From an uncultured Cohaesibacter sp. (GTDB taxonomy: Bacteria; Pseudomonadota; Alphaproteobacteria; Rhizobiales; Cohaesibacteraceae): 64,000 bases of DNA. Shown piece by piece: positions 52,868 through 62,394 of the stretch (position 1 is its first letter; every line of letters starts with the position of its first letter). Under the pieces are notes generated by a model. That model worked only from the letters and a program-made list of their open reading frames with translations, had not been told where the DNA came from and did not search any database. The translations under genes and the position numbers were made by a program. The stretch is from the NCBI RefSeq assembly GCF_963676485.1, contig NZ_OY781114.1:4542501-4606500 (forward strand), in the 5' to 3' direction.

Positions 52868-54577
52868 TCAGGCTGCTTTCACATTGCTCAGCTTTGGCAT
52901 CAATTCGAGTAGATGCTTGGAATATTCATGCTGAGGATTTTCAAACAGCTGTTCAGTTTCTGCAACTTCAAGCAATTGACCATGACGCATCACGCCGACC
53001 TTGTCACACATCTGACGAATGACCGGCAGGTCATGGCTGATGAAGAGCATCGTCAGCCCCAATTCCGCCTGCAAATCTTTCAGCAGGTTGAGGATTTGGG
53101 CCTGAATGGACACATCCAATGCAGATGTGGGCTCGTCACAGATCAGGAAGCGTGGACGTGTCGCCAAAGCGCGCGCGATGGAAATACGCTGACGCTGACC
53201 GCCCGAGAATTCATGCGGATATTTGAGTGCAGCCTTGTCACCCAAGCCAACATGATCAAGCAAATCTCGCACGATCGTTTCAGTCTCGGCGCGTGAACTG
53301 GCCAAACCATGAAAGCGTATCGGTTCGGCGATAATATCCAGCACCTTCTTGCGCGGATTAAGCGAAGAAAACGGATCCTGAAAGATCATCTGCATCTGGC
53401 GGCGGAAATAGTCGCGTTTTTTCTCGGTCGTGATCTGGGTCAGATCCGTGCCTGCAAAATAGATGCTGCCTTCTGCGGGCGTGTAAAGACCGGAAATCAT
53501 CCGGGCGATGGTTGATTTACCGCTCCCACTCTCGCCAACCAGTCCGAAAATTTCGCCGGAATCAATCTCGAAGCTGGCGTCCTTTACTGCATCGAAATAT
53601 TCCCGCTTGCTCTTGAACACAGAGTTCTTGGTCAAGAAGCGCATATAGAGATTCTCGATATGAAGCAGAGGGCCGGTATAGTGTTCGCCAAAATCGCGCG
53701 CCTGCCCAAGCCAATGGTTGGCTATATCGAGGCTTTTTTTGGTGTCTCCAGCAGATTCGATATATTCAACCAGCGGGAAACGATCCAGACGCTTGTCAGG
53801 ACGTGGCACGGCACTGATCAGGCTTTGGGTGTAAGGATGGTCAGGATCTCCAAGGATCTTGGAGGTTGCCCCCTCTTCCACCAGATTGCCGCGATACATG
53901 ACGGCGACGCGATCGGTTACATCCGCAATCACACCCATGTCATGGGTAATGATCATCATGCCCACATTCTTCTCAATGCAAAGCTTCTTGATCAGCTCAA
54001 GAATCTGGGCCTGAATGGAGACGTCCAGCGCCGTTGTTGGCTCGTCGGCAATGATAACTTCCGGTTCGGCGCAAAGAGCCAGAGCAATAACCACGCGCTG
54101 GCGCATGCCACCAGAGAATTGATGCGGATATTGCTTCACGCGATGGTCTGGATCCGGAATGCCAACCTGACCAAGCAAATCAACGGCCCGCTTCTTGGCT
54201 TCTTCTTCATTCAGATCGAGATGCAGCAGGATGGTTTCCACCAATTGCCTCTCGATGGTCTGCAACGGATCGAGCGAGGTCAGCGGATCCTGAAAAATCA
54301 TGCCAATGCGCTTGCCGCGCAGCTTGCGCTTTGCATTCTCGTTCAGATTATCAATCCGCTCGCCCTGAAGATAAACCTCACCTGCCGCCATGCGTCCGGG
54401 AGGCTCCAGAAGGCCGATCACAGCATTGCCGATGGTCGACTTGCCGGCACCGGATTCCCCGACGACCCCAAGCACTTCACCGGGATTGACATGCAGGGAG
54501 ACCTTGTCCACGGCAACCATCGTTCCGCGACGGCTCGGGAATTCGATACGAAGATCTTTTACTTCCAAAAGAGTCAT
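52868..54577 (-). CDS. Fused double ATPase of a dipeptide-type ABC transporter (DppD-DppF)
   Basis: A 569-residue protein with two complete ATPase domains. The first has Walker [10 protein letters not shown] at 40-48, signature F-S-G-G-M-R-Q-R and Walker B V-I-I-A-D-E-P. The second (about 310-569) has [17 protein letters not shown] and F-L-I-C-D-E-P. Each is followed by the peptide-transporter C-terminal motif. The fused form is common in GsiA-like systems. The ATG follows GAGGTGG. All catalytic residues look intact. It is the last gene of the operon. Confidence 0.9.
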   Translation of the reverse strand: MTLLEVKDLRIEFPSRRGTMVAVDKVSLHVNPGEVLGVVGESGAGKSTIGNAVIGLLEPPGRMAAGEVYLQGERIDNLNENAKRKLRGKRIGMIFQDPLTSLDPLQTIERQLVETILLHLDLNEEEAKKRAVDLLGQVGIPDPDHRVKQYPHQFSGGMRQRVVIALALCAEPEVIIADEPTTALDVSIQAQILELIKKLCIEKNVGMMIITHDMGVIADVTDRVAVMYRGNLVEEGATSKILGDPDHPYTQSLISAVPRPDKRLDRFPLVEYIESAGDTKKSLDIANHWLGQARDFGEHYTGPLLHIENLYMRFLTKNSVFKSKREYFDAVKDASFEIDSGEIFGLVGESGSGKSTIARMISGLYTPAEGSIYFAGTDLTQITTEKKRDYFRRQMQMIFQDPFSSLNPRKKVLDIIAEPIRFHGLASSRAETETIVRDLLDHVGLGDKAALKYPHEFSGGQRQRISIARALATRPRFLICDEPTSALDVSIQAQILNLLKDLQAELGLTMLFISHDLPVIRQMCDKVGVMRHGQLLEVAETEQLFENPQHEYSKHLLELMPKLSNVKAA

Positions 54578-54594
54578 AGTTGATCCACCTCGCC

Positions 54595-55542
54595 TTATCG
54601 CAGTTTCGGATTGAGCGCATCACGCAGCCAATCACCAAGAAGGTTGACGGCAAGGACGAGCAGGATGAGTGCAACACCGGGGAAGATTGTAATCCACCAC
54701 TCTCCGGAGAAGAGATAGTCGTTACCGATGCGGATCAATGTACCCAGCGATGGTGTGGTTGGCGGAACGCCAACACCCAAAAAGCTCAGTGTCGCTTCGG
54801 TAATGATTGCAAGCGCCAGATGGATGGTGCCGATAACGAGAACCGGGCCTGTTACGTTGGGCAGGATATGACGGAACAGGATCGTGCCCGGACGAATACC
54901 GATAACACGTGCGGCCTGCACATATTCCTTGCCCTTTTCCACCATGGTTGCGCCGCGAACGGTCCGGGCATATTGCACCCAACCGGAAATACCGATGGCA
55001 AAAATCAACACATAGATGGCCAATTCATCATGCAGCTCGCGCGGGAAGATACCACGAGCAACACCATCGACCAGCAAGGCGATCAGAATTGCCGGAAAAG
55101 ACAGCTGAACATCGGCAATACGCATGATGAGCGTGTCGGTGCGGCCACCAACATAGCCACTCACCAAGCCGAGACCAACGCCCAGAATGACCGAGAATGC
55201 AACGGACGCAAAGCCCACCAAAAGCGAGATGCGGGCACCATAAAGAATGGTGGACAGGATATCACGCCCCTGATCGTCTGTGCCGAGCAAGAAGCGCATG
55301 TCGCCGTCAAACTCATTCCAGGCAGGGGGCAGGTTAGAATCCATGATGTCAATCGATGCAAGATCGAAAGGATTGTGCGGAGCAATCCATGGAGCGAATG
55401 TGGCTGCCAGAATGATGAGAATGGTCACCAAAGCAGACAGGATGACGATAGGCGAATGGGAGAAGCTGTACCAAAGGTCGCCGTCAAAAAACCGTTTCAG
55501 GGCTTGTTTCATTGGAAGAATTCCTGATTTACCATTGGACAT
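54595..55542 (-). CDS. ABC permease, DppC-like
   Basis: A 315-residue inner-membrane permease. The N-terminal hydrophobic segment and short periplasmic stretch (F-L-L-G-T-D-D-Q-G-R-D-I-L-S) are typical of DppC/OppC. The ATPase-docking loop appears around V-Q-A-A-R-V-I-G-I-R-P-G-T-I. Its start is three bases after the DppB-like stop. A second ATG ten codons in is possible. Confidence 0.9.
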   Translation of the reverse strand: MSNGKSGILPMKQALKRFFDGDLWYSFSHSPIVILSALVTILIILAATFAPWIAPHNPFDLASIDIMDSNLPPAWNEFDGDMRFLLGTDDQGRDILSTILYGARISLLVGFASVAFSVILGVGLGLVSGYVGGRTDTLIMRIADVQLSFPAILIALLVDGVARGIFPRELHDELAIYVLIFAIGISGWVQYARTVRGATMVEKGKEYVQAARVIGIRPGTILFRHILPNVTGPVLVIGTIHLALAIITEATLSFLGVGVPPTTPSLGTLIRIGNDYLFSGEWWITIFPGVALILLVLAVNLLGDWLRDALNPKLR

Positions 55543-55545
55543 CTC

Positions 55546-56520
55546 TCATCGACCGCTCGATACACGCAAGCGTGGATCAACGAGGAAATACAAAACGTCG
55601 ACGATCAGGTTGATCATCACGAAGAACAAGGCAATCATCACCAGATAGGCAGCCATGATCGGAATATCGACGTCACCGATGGCCTGAATGAACAGGAGCC
55701 CCATGCCCGGCCACTGAAACACACTTTCGGTGATGATTGCGAATGCAATGATCGAGCCGATCTGCAGTCCAGTGATCGTGATCACCGGAACAAGCGTATT
55801 CTTCAGGGCGTGGCGGTAGTTGACCGAGCGATTGGGCAAGCCACGCGCTTTGGCAAATTTGACAAAATCAGTACGCAGGACTTCGAGCATTTCAGCGCGA
55901 ACCAGTCGCATGATCAAGGTCATCTGAAAGAGGGCCAGAGTGAATGCAGGCATGATAATGGATTTGAGACCTGACTCGGTAAGCAGCCCGGTGGACCACC
56001 ATCCAAAATGAATAACATCCCCCCGTCCGAAGGTTGGCAATATGCGCCAAACCACGCCGAACAGCAAAATCATGAGAATGCCGATAAGGAAGGTCGGAAG
56101 AGACACGCCGATCAAAGATCCTGTCATGATAATCTTTGATACGATGCTATCTCTATGCAGTGCGGTATAGACCCCCAAGGGGATACCAAGCAGCAGGGAC
56201 ATCAATGCTGAAATGAAGGACAGCTCCAGAGTTGCTGGCATACGCTCTGCAATCAGGTCACTGACCGGTTGCTTGTGGTGATAGGAAAGACCAAAGTCCC
56301 CCTGCACCGCCTTGCCGACGAAGCGTCCGAATTGCACCATGAATGGATCATTGAGTCCAAGCTGTTCTCGCAATTGTTCGCGCTCGGCAAATGTCGTGTC
56401 CTGACCAACCATATTGCTGATCGGATCGCCGACATAGTTGAAAAGCGCAAAGGCGACGAATGCCACGGTCAGCATAACTAACACACTTTGTAGCAGCCGT
56501 TTCACGATGAATGAAATCAC
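55546..56520 (-). CDS. ABC permease, DppB-like
   Basis: A 324-residue permease. The start is taken as GTG 56520 (V-I-S-F-I-V-K-R-L-L-Q), preceded by GGGAGC; an in-frame extension to 56583 has no membrane-protein character and runs into an intercistronic hairpin. It shows the DppB signature L-G-L-N-D-P-F-M-V-Q-F and docking loop R-A-E-M-L-E-V-L-R-T-D-F-V-K-F-A-K-A-R-G. Confidence 0.9.
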   Translation of the reverse strand: MISFIVKRLLQSVLVMLTVAFVAFALFNYVGDPISNMVGQDTTFAEREQLREQLGLNDPFMVQFGRFVGKAVQGDFGLSYHHKQPVSDLIAERMPATLELSFISALMSLLLGIPLGVYTALHRDSIVSKIIMTGSLIGVSLPTFLIGILMILLFGVVWRILPTFGRGDVIHFGWWSTGLLTESGLKSIIMPAFTLALFQMTLIMRLVRAEMLEVLRTDFVKFAKARGLPNRSVNYRHALKNTLVPVITITGLQIGSIIAFAIITESVFQWPGMGLLFIQAIGDVDIPIMAAYLVMIALFFVMINLIVDVLYFLVDPRLRVSSGR

Positions 56521-56574
56521 GGAATTTGCTCCCTGAGATCTTGTTATTTGCCTGAAGATCATCTCCAAGCAAAA

Positions 56575-56598
56575 CCCGGGCATTAAATGATGCCCGGG
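56575..56598 (-). other. Intercistronic hairpin between the binding protein and DppB-like permease
   Basis: CCCGGGCAT pairs perfectly with ATGCCCGGG over six bases, 17 bases beyond the binding-protein stop. It is followed on the minus strand by TTTTGCTTGG, so it may terminate part of the transcripts and stabilise the binding-protein mRNA. Confidence 0.65.
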
Positions 56599-56615
56599 AG
56601 ATGTTGTTGTTATTG

Positions 56616-58214
56616 TTATTCAGGAAGAACAACGTTGCGGAAATCGAGAACGTTGTCGGCGCGCTGCGGGATAGAGACGCCTTCGCGAACACCCCAGGAG
56701 AGAGGCTGCTGGTGCAGAGGCAGATAGCCGACTTCGTCTTTGACGGTCTGGAAAGCTTCGTCAATCATGGCCTGACGTTTTACAGGATCGGTTTCTTTGC
56801 CGATTTCGTCCGTCAGTTCATCAACGCGCGCATTGGAATAATGCCCCAGGTTGAACATGCCTTTCTGAGCGTCTTTATCGACAGAATGCAACAGGTTCAG
56901 GATGGCATTGTGCGCATCAATAGACCCCGGGGTCCAACCGAGCAGATAGAAGCTGGTGTCAAATCCGCCGGTCGCCAGAATCTTGGCGAAATATTTGGAT
57001 TTTGGCTGAGCGTTGAGATCAACCTTTACGCCAACTTTTGCCAGCATGGAAGCAACAGCCTGACAGACTTTTTCGTCATTGACATACCGGTCGTTCGGGC
57101 AATCCATGCCAACTTCAAAGCCATCAGGATATCCGGCTTCTGCAAGCAGCTTCTTGGAGAGTTTCGGATCATAGCTGTATGGTTTGGCGATATCCGCATT
57201 GTAACCGTTGATCTGCGGCGCAATCAGGGTACCGGCTGGCGTGGAAGACCCGCGCATGATTTTTTTCTTGATCGCGTCAAGATTGATCGCATGTGCAAAG
57301 GCCGCACGTACCTTCTGATCTTTGAACGGGTTTTTGCCCTTGATGTTGGAATAGAGCAGCTCATCGCGCGCCTGATCCATACCAAGGAAGATCGTGCGAG
57401 CTTCCGGACCGGTCAGCGGAGCGACGCCCTCTGCTTCATCAAGCCGTTTCCAGTCCTGAACGGCGACCGGATAAACCAGATCCATTTCGCCGGAGATCAG
57501 AGCCGCAACGCGGGTGGAAGCCTGCGTAATTGGAGTAAACTCGACTTCCTGAACGTTGGATTTGATATCTTTCCAGTAGTCATCGAAACGAACCAGTTTG
57601 GTTTTTACGTCTGGCTGACGCTCAACAACCATGAACGGACCGGTGCCGTTTTCATTGAGGTTGGCATAGTTGTTGGTGTTGGTATCGCTTGGGCTGGTTG
57701 CTTCAAGCGTATCATGTTCTTCACTCCACTCTTTATCCATGATGTAGAGGAAGGTGAGATCCTGCATCAAGACGGCATTCGGCTGAGCGGTGAATGCTTC
57801 GATGGTGTAGTCGTCAATCTTGGTCATGGAAGCGATTTGGCCAGCACGACCGCGCAAGTCGGAGCCTTCGGTCTGGGCACGTTTCCAAGAAAAGATCACG
57901 TCATCTGCCGTGAAGTCGTTGCCATTGTGGAACTTGACGCCTTTCCGAAGATGGAAAATCCACTTGTTTGGTTCCGGGTTATCCCAAGATGTTGCCAGAG
58001 CCGGGATCAGCTTGAGGTTTTCATCATAGGCGGTCAGAGCTTCATAGAAGTTGCCCTGGAAACCAAGGGTAAAAGTCTCATTGAGGCTATAGGGGTCCAA
58101 AGAGCCCATGTCGCCCTGAAAGGCATATTTAAAAGTCTGAGCTTGCGAAGGAGCGGCGATCGCCAAAGCCCCGATAGCCGCCGCTACCAATAGTGATTTT
58201 CTCATTAATGTCAT
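56616..58214 (-). CDS. Periplasmic solute-binding protein, DppA/family 5
   Basis: A 532-residue family 5 binding protein. ATG 58214 is preceded by AGGGAAC; the longer frame to 58316 is intergenic in character. The signal peptide (M-R-K-S-L-L-V-A-A-A-I-G-A-L-A) ends near S-Q-A-Q. Family marks include the Y-E-A-L-T-A-Y-D start and W-I-F-H-L-R-K-G-V-K-F-H-N-G. Members bind di- or oligopeptides, glutathione or acylated amino acids. Between an ArgE-like deacylase and dipeptide-type permeases, a small acyl-amino acid or peptide ligand is likely. Confidence 0.9.
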   Translation of the reverse strand: MTLMRKSLLVAAAIGALAIAAPSQAQTFKYAFQGDMGSLDPYSLNETFTLGFQGNFYEALTAYDENLKLIPALATSWDNPEPNKWIFHLRKGVKFHNGNDFTADDVIFSWKRAQTEGSDLRGRAGQIASMTKIDDYTIEAFTAQPNAVLMQDLTFLYIMDKEWSEEHDTLEATSPSDTNTNNYANLNENGTGPFMVVERQPDVKTKLVRFDDYWKDIKSNVQEVEFTPITQASTRVAALISGEMDLVYPVAVQDWKRLDEAEGVAPLTGPEARTIFLGMDQARDELLYSNIKGKNPFKDQKVRAAFAHAINLDAIKKKIMRGSSTPAGTLIAPQINGYNADIAKPYSYDPKLSKKLLAEAGYPDGFEVGMDCPNDRYVNDEKVCQAVASMLAKVGVKVDLNAQPKSKYFAKILATGGFDTSFYLLGWTPGSIDAHNAILNLLHSVDKDAQKGMFNLGHYSNARVDELTDEIGKETDPVKRQAMIDEAFQTVKDEVGYLPLHQQPLSWGVREGVSIPQRADNVLDFRNVVLPE

Positions 58215-58332
58215 TTGCTGTTCCCTTTTTGATACAAGATAACGAATTCTGCTCGGTTGATTGCAGTTTGTTACGCGATCACATTTTACACAAGGCCAAA
58301 TGCCACTTTTGTACAAATGACCTTGCTGTGAT

Positions 58333-59490
58333 TCAGTTGTTTGTCTGGAGCGCGATCAGCTTGGTGACAAAATCCACCGCCTTGTCGACTTCAGAAACTT
58401 TTATAAATTCATTGGCTTTATGGGCTTGATTGATTGAGCCCGGTCCGCAGACGATGGTCGAGATACCAGCTTCCTGGAACTGACCACCCTCGGTGCCGTA
58501 AGGCACGACGCTCCCGATATTCTGTCCGGTCAAATGACGGCAGATTGCTTCAGCTGCGCCCTCTTGTTCTGGAGACAAAGGCGGTGCCGATGCGATTACT
58601 TCGGTGACAATGTCACATCCCGGAGCGACCTTGCGCATTTCTTCGAGCAATTCAGCGCAATAGGCATCAAAGCGTTCTTTGATATCGCTGATTTTATCCC
58701 ACGGCATATCGCGCACATCCCAATAGAATGAGCATTCGCGGGAAACGATATTTGCTGCGGTGCCGCCTTCGATCATCCCCACATGAACCGTCGTGTAGGG
58801 AGGCTCGAAACCACTGTCCGGGAAGCTATGCTCCTTATAATGGTTCAACTGACCTTCAAGGAAGCAAACCAGCTTCGCTGCAGTCATGACAGCACTTACG
58901 CCAAGATGGATCTTGGAAGAATGGGCTTCCTGTCCTGTGACTGTCGTTTTGTAGACATTGATTCCCTTATGGGCATTGACCATCTTCATGAGCGTTGGTT
59001 CACCCACAATGGCTGCAGCAGGTTTAGGAACCTGTTTGACGATTTCCTCGATCATGGATGGTGCGCCGACGCAGCCAATTTCCTCATCATAGGAAAGCGC
59101 AAGAATGATTGGTTTCTTGAGATCAGCCTTGACCATTTCAGGCACGAGCGACAGGTTGATAGCCGAAAAACTCTTCATGTCAGCGACGCCACGCCCATAA
59201 AGATAGCCGTCTTTCTCCACCACAGTGAAAGGATCGGTATCCCATGGCTGCCCCTCTACAGGGACGCAGTCCGAATGACCGCTGAGAATGATGCCACCTT
59301 CAACATTGGGCCCGATAACCGCAAAAAGGTTGGCTTTGGTCTTGTCGTCATTGAAAACAAGGGTGCTTTCGATATCGAAGCCAGCCAAATAGTCTTTTAC
59401 AAAATTGACAAGGTCGAGATTTGACTTTGCTGAGTTGGTGTCAAACGACACCAGTTTGGAAATAAACTCGATTGCTTTTTTTTGTGTCAC
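58333..59490 (-). CDS. argE: ArgE-like M20 deacylase (acetylornithine deacetylase family)
   Basis: A 385-residue zinc amidohydrolase. Metal ligands are visible in L-S-G-H-S-D-C-V-P, Y-G-R-G-V-A-D-M-K and the catalytic D-E-E-I-G. A dimerisation domain with G-T-A-A-N-I-V-S follows. The start is GTG 59490 behind AGGA. It belongs to the ArgE/DapE family. As the first gene before a dipeptide-type ABC transporter, it may cleave imported N-acyl amino acids or peptides rather than serve arginine synthesis. True ArgE activity remains possible. Confidence 0.82.
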   Translation of the reverse strand: MTQKKAIEFISKLVSFDTNSAKSNLDLVNFVKDYLAGFDIESTLVFNDDKTKANLFAVIGPNVEGGIILSGHSDCVPVEGQPWDTDPFTVVEKDGYLYGRGVADMKSFSAINLSLVPEMVKADLKKPIILALSYDEEIGCVGAPSMIEEIVKQVPKPAAAIVGEPTLMKMVNAHKGINVYKTTVTGQEAHSSKIHLGVSAVMTAAKLVCFLEGQLNHYKEHSFPDSGFEPPYTTVHVGMIEGGTAANIVSRECSFYWDVRDMPWDKISDIKERFDAYCAELLEEMRKVAPGCDIVTEVIASAPPLSPEQEGAAEAICRHLTGQNIGSVVPYGTEGGQFQEAGISTIVCGPGSINQAHKANEFIKVSEVDKAVDFVTKLIALQTNN

Positions 59491-59512
59491 TTCAATTGTC
59501 CTGTGGCGCTCG

Positions 59513-59532
59513 GTATATTGTTATTATTATAC
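59513..59532. promoter_or_regulatory. GTATA-N10-TATAC dyad, candidate LysR operator
   Basis: A perfect five-base inverted repeat across ten AT-rich bases stands 23 bases before the argE start, in the divergent region shared with the LysR gene. LysR regulators bind such interrupted dyads, but five-base arms may be chance. Confidence 0.3.
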
Positions 59533-59645
59533 ATATGGATAGGCAGCAGCAGCATAATGTCAAATCGAATTTTTTTTGTCTTCTATGCGTAGATACTATA
59601 CCATGTCAATAATTACATGCGCTTTTTACGAAAAATGGTCCCCCC

Positions 59646-60551
59646 ATGCGATTACGACAAATTGAAGCCTTTAGAGCCACAATGAACACCGGCACCATCA
59701 CCGGCGCAGCAAACATGATGGCGGTAACACAACCCTCCGTTAGTCGTCTGATCGCAGATCTTGAGATCGGCTTGGGATTTCGGTTGTTTGAAAGAAAGGG
59801 CAGCCGCCTTCAACCGACCGAAGAAGCCTTGCGCTTTTATCAGGAAGTTGAAAGGACCTTTGCGGGCATTGATCAACTAGAAGCTGTGGCGGAGCGCATC
59901 AGGCAAGAACAGATGGGCCTGCTCAACGTCTTTTCAACTCCCGCTCTTGCTACATCCCTGATGCCAAAAGTGCTCAAAAACTTTCACAAATTATATCCAG
60001 ATACGAAAGTGCGTCTCGAAGTGCGCATGCCTATGGACATCTTTACACAACTTCAATCCGGTGCGGGAGACGTGGCCGTTTCCAATCACGCGGCAGAATT
60101 GCCTGGTATCATTCAGGAACCTTTGTATGACGCGGCTTTCGTTTGCGTCTTGCCAAAGGATCACCGGTTGGTGAAGAAGGATGTCATATCCCACGGCGAT
60201 CTGGATGGCGAAACCATGATCGGGCTTTCCGCCGAAGGTCCACTCAACTGGAACAAGATTTACAAGAATTTTCGGGAAAAGGGCATCGAGAATTACAACT
60301 GGATCTCAACTCAGCATGCGGAAGCAGGCTATGCGCTTGTTGCCGAGGGCATGGCGGTTGGCGTGCTGGAGCCTTTTTCCGCGAAACGCTGGGTGGGAAA
60401 TGGTGTCGTGGTGCGCCCGCTCCGACCCAAGATCTGTTTTTCCTTCTCGATTTGCTTTTCTGCAAACAAGGCCAGATCATCAGTTGCGCAGGATTTCGCC
60501 AAGCTGGTTCGTCAACAGCTAGCAGAAGAGCCGCCGCTCTATCAGGACTGA
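59646..60551 (+). CDS. LysR-family regulator
   Basis: A 301-residue LysR protein. The N-terminal helix-turn-helix contains R-L-R-Q-I-E-A-F-R-A, then A-A-N-M-M-A-V-T-Q-P-S-V-S-R-L-I-A-D-L-E and F-E-R-K-G-S-R-L. The effector domain runs from about 90. It is divergent from argE and the ABC operon, the classic position for their activator, with the transported compound or its product as probable effector. The ribosome site is weak. Confidence 0.88.
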   Translation: MRLRQIEAFRATMNTGTITGAANMMAVTQPSVSRLIADLEIGLGFRLFERKGSRLQPTEEALRFYQEVERTFAGIDQLEAVAERIRQEQMGLLNVFSTPALATSLMPKVLKNFHKLYPDTKVRLEVRMPMDIFTQLQSGAGDVAVSNHAAELPGIIQEPLYDAAFVCVLPKDHRLVKKDVISHGDLDGETMIGLSAEGPLNWNKIYKNFREKGIENYNWISTQHAEAGYALVAEGMAVGVLEPFSAKRWVGNGVVVRPLRPKICFSFSICFSANKARSSVAQDFAKLVRQQLAEEPPLYQD

Positions 60552-60580
60552 TCTGTATGGCGAGAAGGAGCAAGCGAGCG

Positions 60581-60622
60581 GCCCCTCCCCGCGCAGGCGA
60601 GCAAGGGGCAGCTATTCTTTTT
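60581..60622 (+). terminator. Terminator after the LysR gene
   Basis: GCCCCT (60581-60586) pairs with AGGGGC (60604-60609), followed by AGCTATTCTTTTT. It separates the LysR gene from convergent lplA. Confidence 0.5.
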
Positions 60623-60637
60623 CAAATCAAGCTCAAA

Positions 60638-61687
60638 TCACGGGATTTGGTTCAGCCATTCTTCCGTGCTGAATTTTTCGGCCACGAGCTTTTCCGCTGC
60701 TGCATATTCTTCAGCTGTAATGTTGCCTTCGGCTCCGCCATTGAGGGACATGAAGGTTTTCTTCATATGGTCGATCACAGCCCGTCTTTCCATGCCGGTC
60801 TGGCTCTTGACCGGATCGACGCGTTTCGCAGCACTCGCAGTGCCTTTGTCCGACAGCTTTTCACGCCCGATGCGCAACACCTGCATCATCTTTGAGGCAT
60901 CCATGTCGTAAGCCATGGTGACATGATGCAGGACCGTGTTGCGCTGATAGCGCTTTTGCGCTGCGCCCCCAATCTTGCCCTTTGAGCTGGTGATGTCGTT
61001 GAGCGGTTTGTAAAAGGCGTCAATCCCGACTTCATTGAGCGCTTTGAGAACCCAGTTATCAAGAAACGCGTAGGAATCGGCAAAACTCATATCCGCAACA
61101 AGGTCTGTGGGCGCATAAAGGGAATAGGTAATTGCGGTCCCCTTCTCCACAAACATGGCACCACCACCCGTCACGCGGCGAATGACTTCAACGCCATGCT
61201 CTTTGGTTGCCTCAAGGTCGACTTCGTTTCTCAAAGACTGAAATTTGCCGATAATGATCGCGGCCCGATCCCATTCCCAAAAGCGGAGCGTTGGGGCGCG
61301 ACGACCTGAGGCAACTTCTTGAGCCAACACATCATCAAGCGCCAGATGCATGGCCGGCGGAACCGCTCCGGTATCGATGATCTGCCATTCATAGTCGCGC
61401 CATGTTTTGCTAACCCCGAGAGCACGGCGTACGGCGATGGCAACGGATTCTGGCGTAAAGCCGATCATGGCGACATCGCTATCGAGTTTGGCCGTGATCG
61501 CACTCGCCATCTCATCAACCGATGCGCTCGCTGATACGCCATCAAGAGCCGCGCAGATATCGTCAAGAGCTTCGGCAGGTTCGAGGAAAAAGTCACCGGC
61601 AATCTGAACATTGCTCAAAGCACCATCTTTGACCTCAACGTCGGCAACGACCAGTTTCCCCCCATGTACTTTATATTCGCCGTGCAT
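60638..61687 (-). CDS. lplA: Lipoate-protein ligase A, with accessory domain first
   Basis: A 349-residue enzyme attaching lipoate to E2 or GcvH proteins. Residues 1-85 resemble the small accessory domain that is C-terminal in E. coli LplA. The catalytic domain (about 100-330) shows R-R-V-T-G-G-G-A-M-F and the catalytic-lysine segment S-S-K-G-K-I-G-G-A-A-Q-K-R. The accessory-first order is known from other bacteria. ATG 61687 has AGGAGAA in front; a TTG one codon earlier is less likely. No other lipoate gene is nearby. Confidence 0.87.
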   Translation of the reverse strand: MHGEYKVHGGKLVVADVEVKDGALSNVQIAGDFFLEPAEALDDICAALDGVSASASVDEMASAITAKLDSDVAMIGFTPESVAIAVRRALGVSKTWRDYEWQIIDTGAVPPAMHLALDDVLAQEVASGRRAPTLRFWEWDRAAIIIGKFQSLRNEVDLEATKEHGVEVIRRVTGGGAMFVEKGTAITYSLYAPTDLVADMSFADSYAFLDNWVLKALNEVGIDAFYKPLNDITSSKGKIGGAAQKRYQRNTVLHHVTMAYDMDASKMMQVLRIGREKLSDKGTASAAKRVDPVKSQTGMERRAVIDHMKKTFMSLNGGAEGNITAEEYAAAEKLVAEKFSTEEWLNQIP

Positions 61688-61893
61688 CAATTTTCTCCTG
61701 TAAAGCTCTGAATCCCATGCCGATAAAGCGCGAGCAACCTAAGCTGAAATGGGAATCCGGGCAAGAAATTTCAGCCGATGCGCATCAAAACCATTCCGCG
61801 CCCTCTGCATAGGAGCTGCCCAGTTTACAGAATTTTGGGTATAGGCGGAATTTTTGGCTGCCCTTCATTGAAATATCACAGCCTTCGCATTAA

Positions 61894-61909
61894 ATGTAGC
61901 ACGCTACAT
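61894..61909. promoter_or_regulatory. MarR operator, perfect dyad
   Basis: ATGTAGC-AC-GCTACAT is a perfect 7-2-7 inverted repeat, 18 bases before the marR-type start codon and overlapping the likely promoter. Size and placement fit a MarR dimer repressing its own operon. Confidence 0.65.
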
Positions 61910-61926
61910 AAATTATGGAGAGTGCA

Positions 61927-62394
61927 ATGACCGAGTTTGCTGGCGTCGGTTTAATCCTTAAGCAGATAAACGACAAGCTTGGCCAATATATGAATAATGA
62001 GCTTCAGCCGTTCGGGCTGACCATGACGCAATCAAAGTTCTTGCGCTTTCTCAATAGCCGCAAAGGCATGGACACGTCCCAAAAGGACATCGAAGACTAT
62101 TTCGACATTGCCCACTCGACCGTCATTGGCGTTTTAAAACGCCTTGAGCAAAAAGAACTGATTGGCTTTGTCGATGATCCCAAAGACCGACGCAAGAAAC
62201 TGGTCATCCTCCTGCCTGCCGAACAGGAAATCCACGAACAGGTGAAAAGAGCCAAAAAGCGGATTGACGAACAGATGCTAAAAGGCATGACGCAAGATCA
62301 GATTGAAGCGCTAGAGCAGACCCTAAAGCAGCTTCACAACAATATTCTGGATCTGACGCATAACAACAATAAAAACGGATCGTGCGAGATATGA
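61927..62394 (+). CDS. MarR-family repressor
   Basis: A 155-residue MarR protein. ATG 61927 (M-T-E-F-A-G-V) is preceded by GGAGAG; an ATG four codons upstream overlaps that site. The winged helix has the recognition segment D-I-A-H-S-T-V-I-G-V-L-K-R-L and wing D-P-K-D-R-R-K-K-L-V. A perfect dyad lies just upstream. Its stop overlaps the start of the MATE transporter gene (ATGA), so it most likely controls that efflux pump and itself. Confidence 0.9.
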   Translation: MTEFAGVGLILKQINDKLGQYMNNELQPFGLTMTQSKFLRFLNSRKGMDTSQKDIEDYFDIAHSTVIGVLKRLEQKELIGFVDDPKDRRKKLVILLPAEQEIHEQVKRAKKRIDEQMLKGMTQDQIEALEQTLKQLHNNILDLTHNNNKNGSCEI

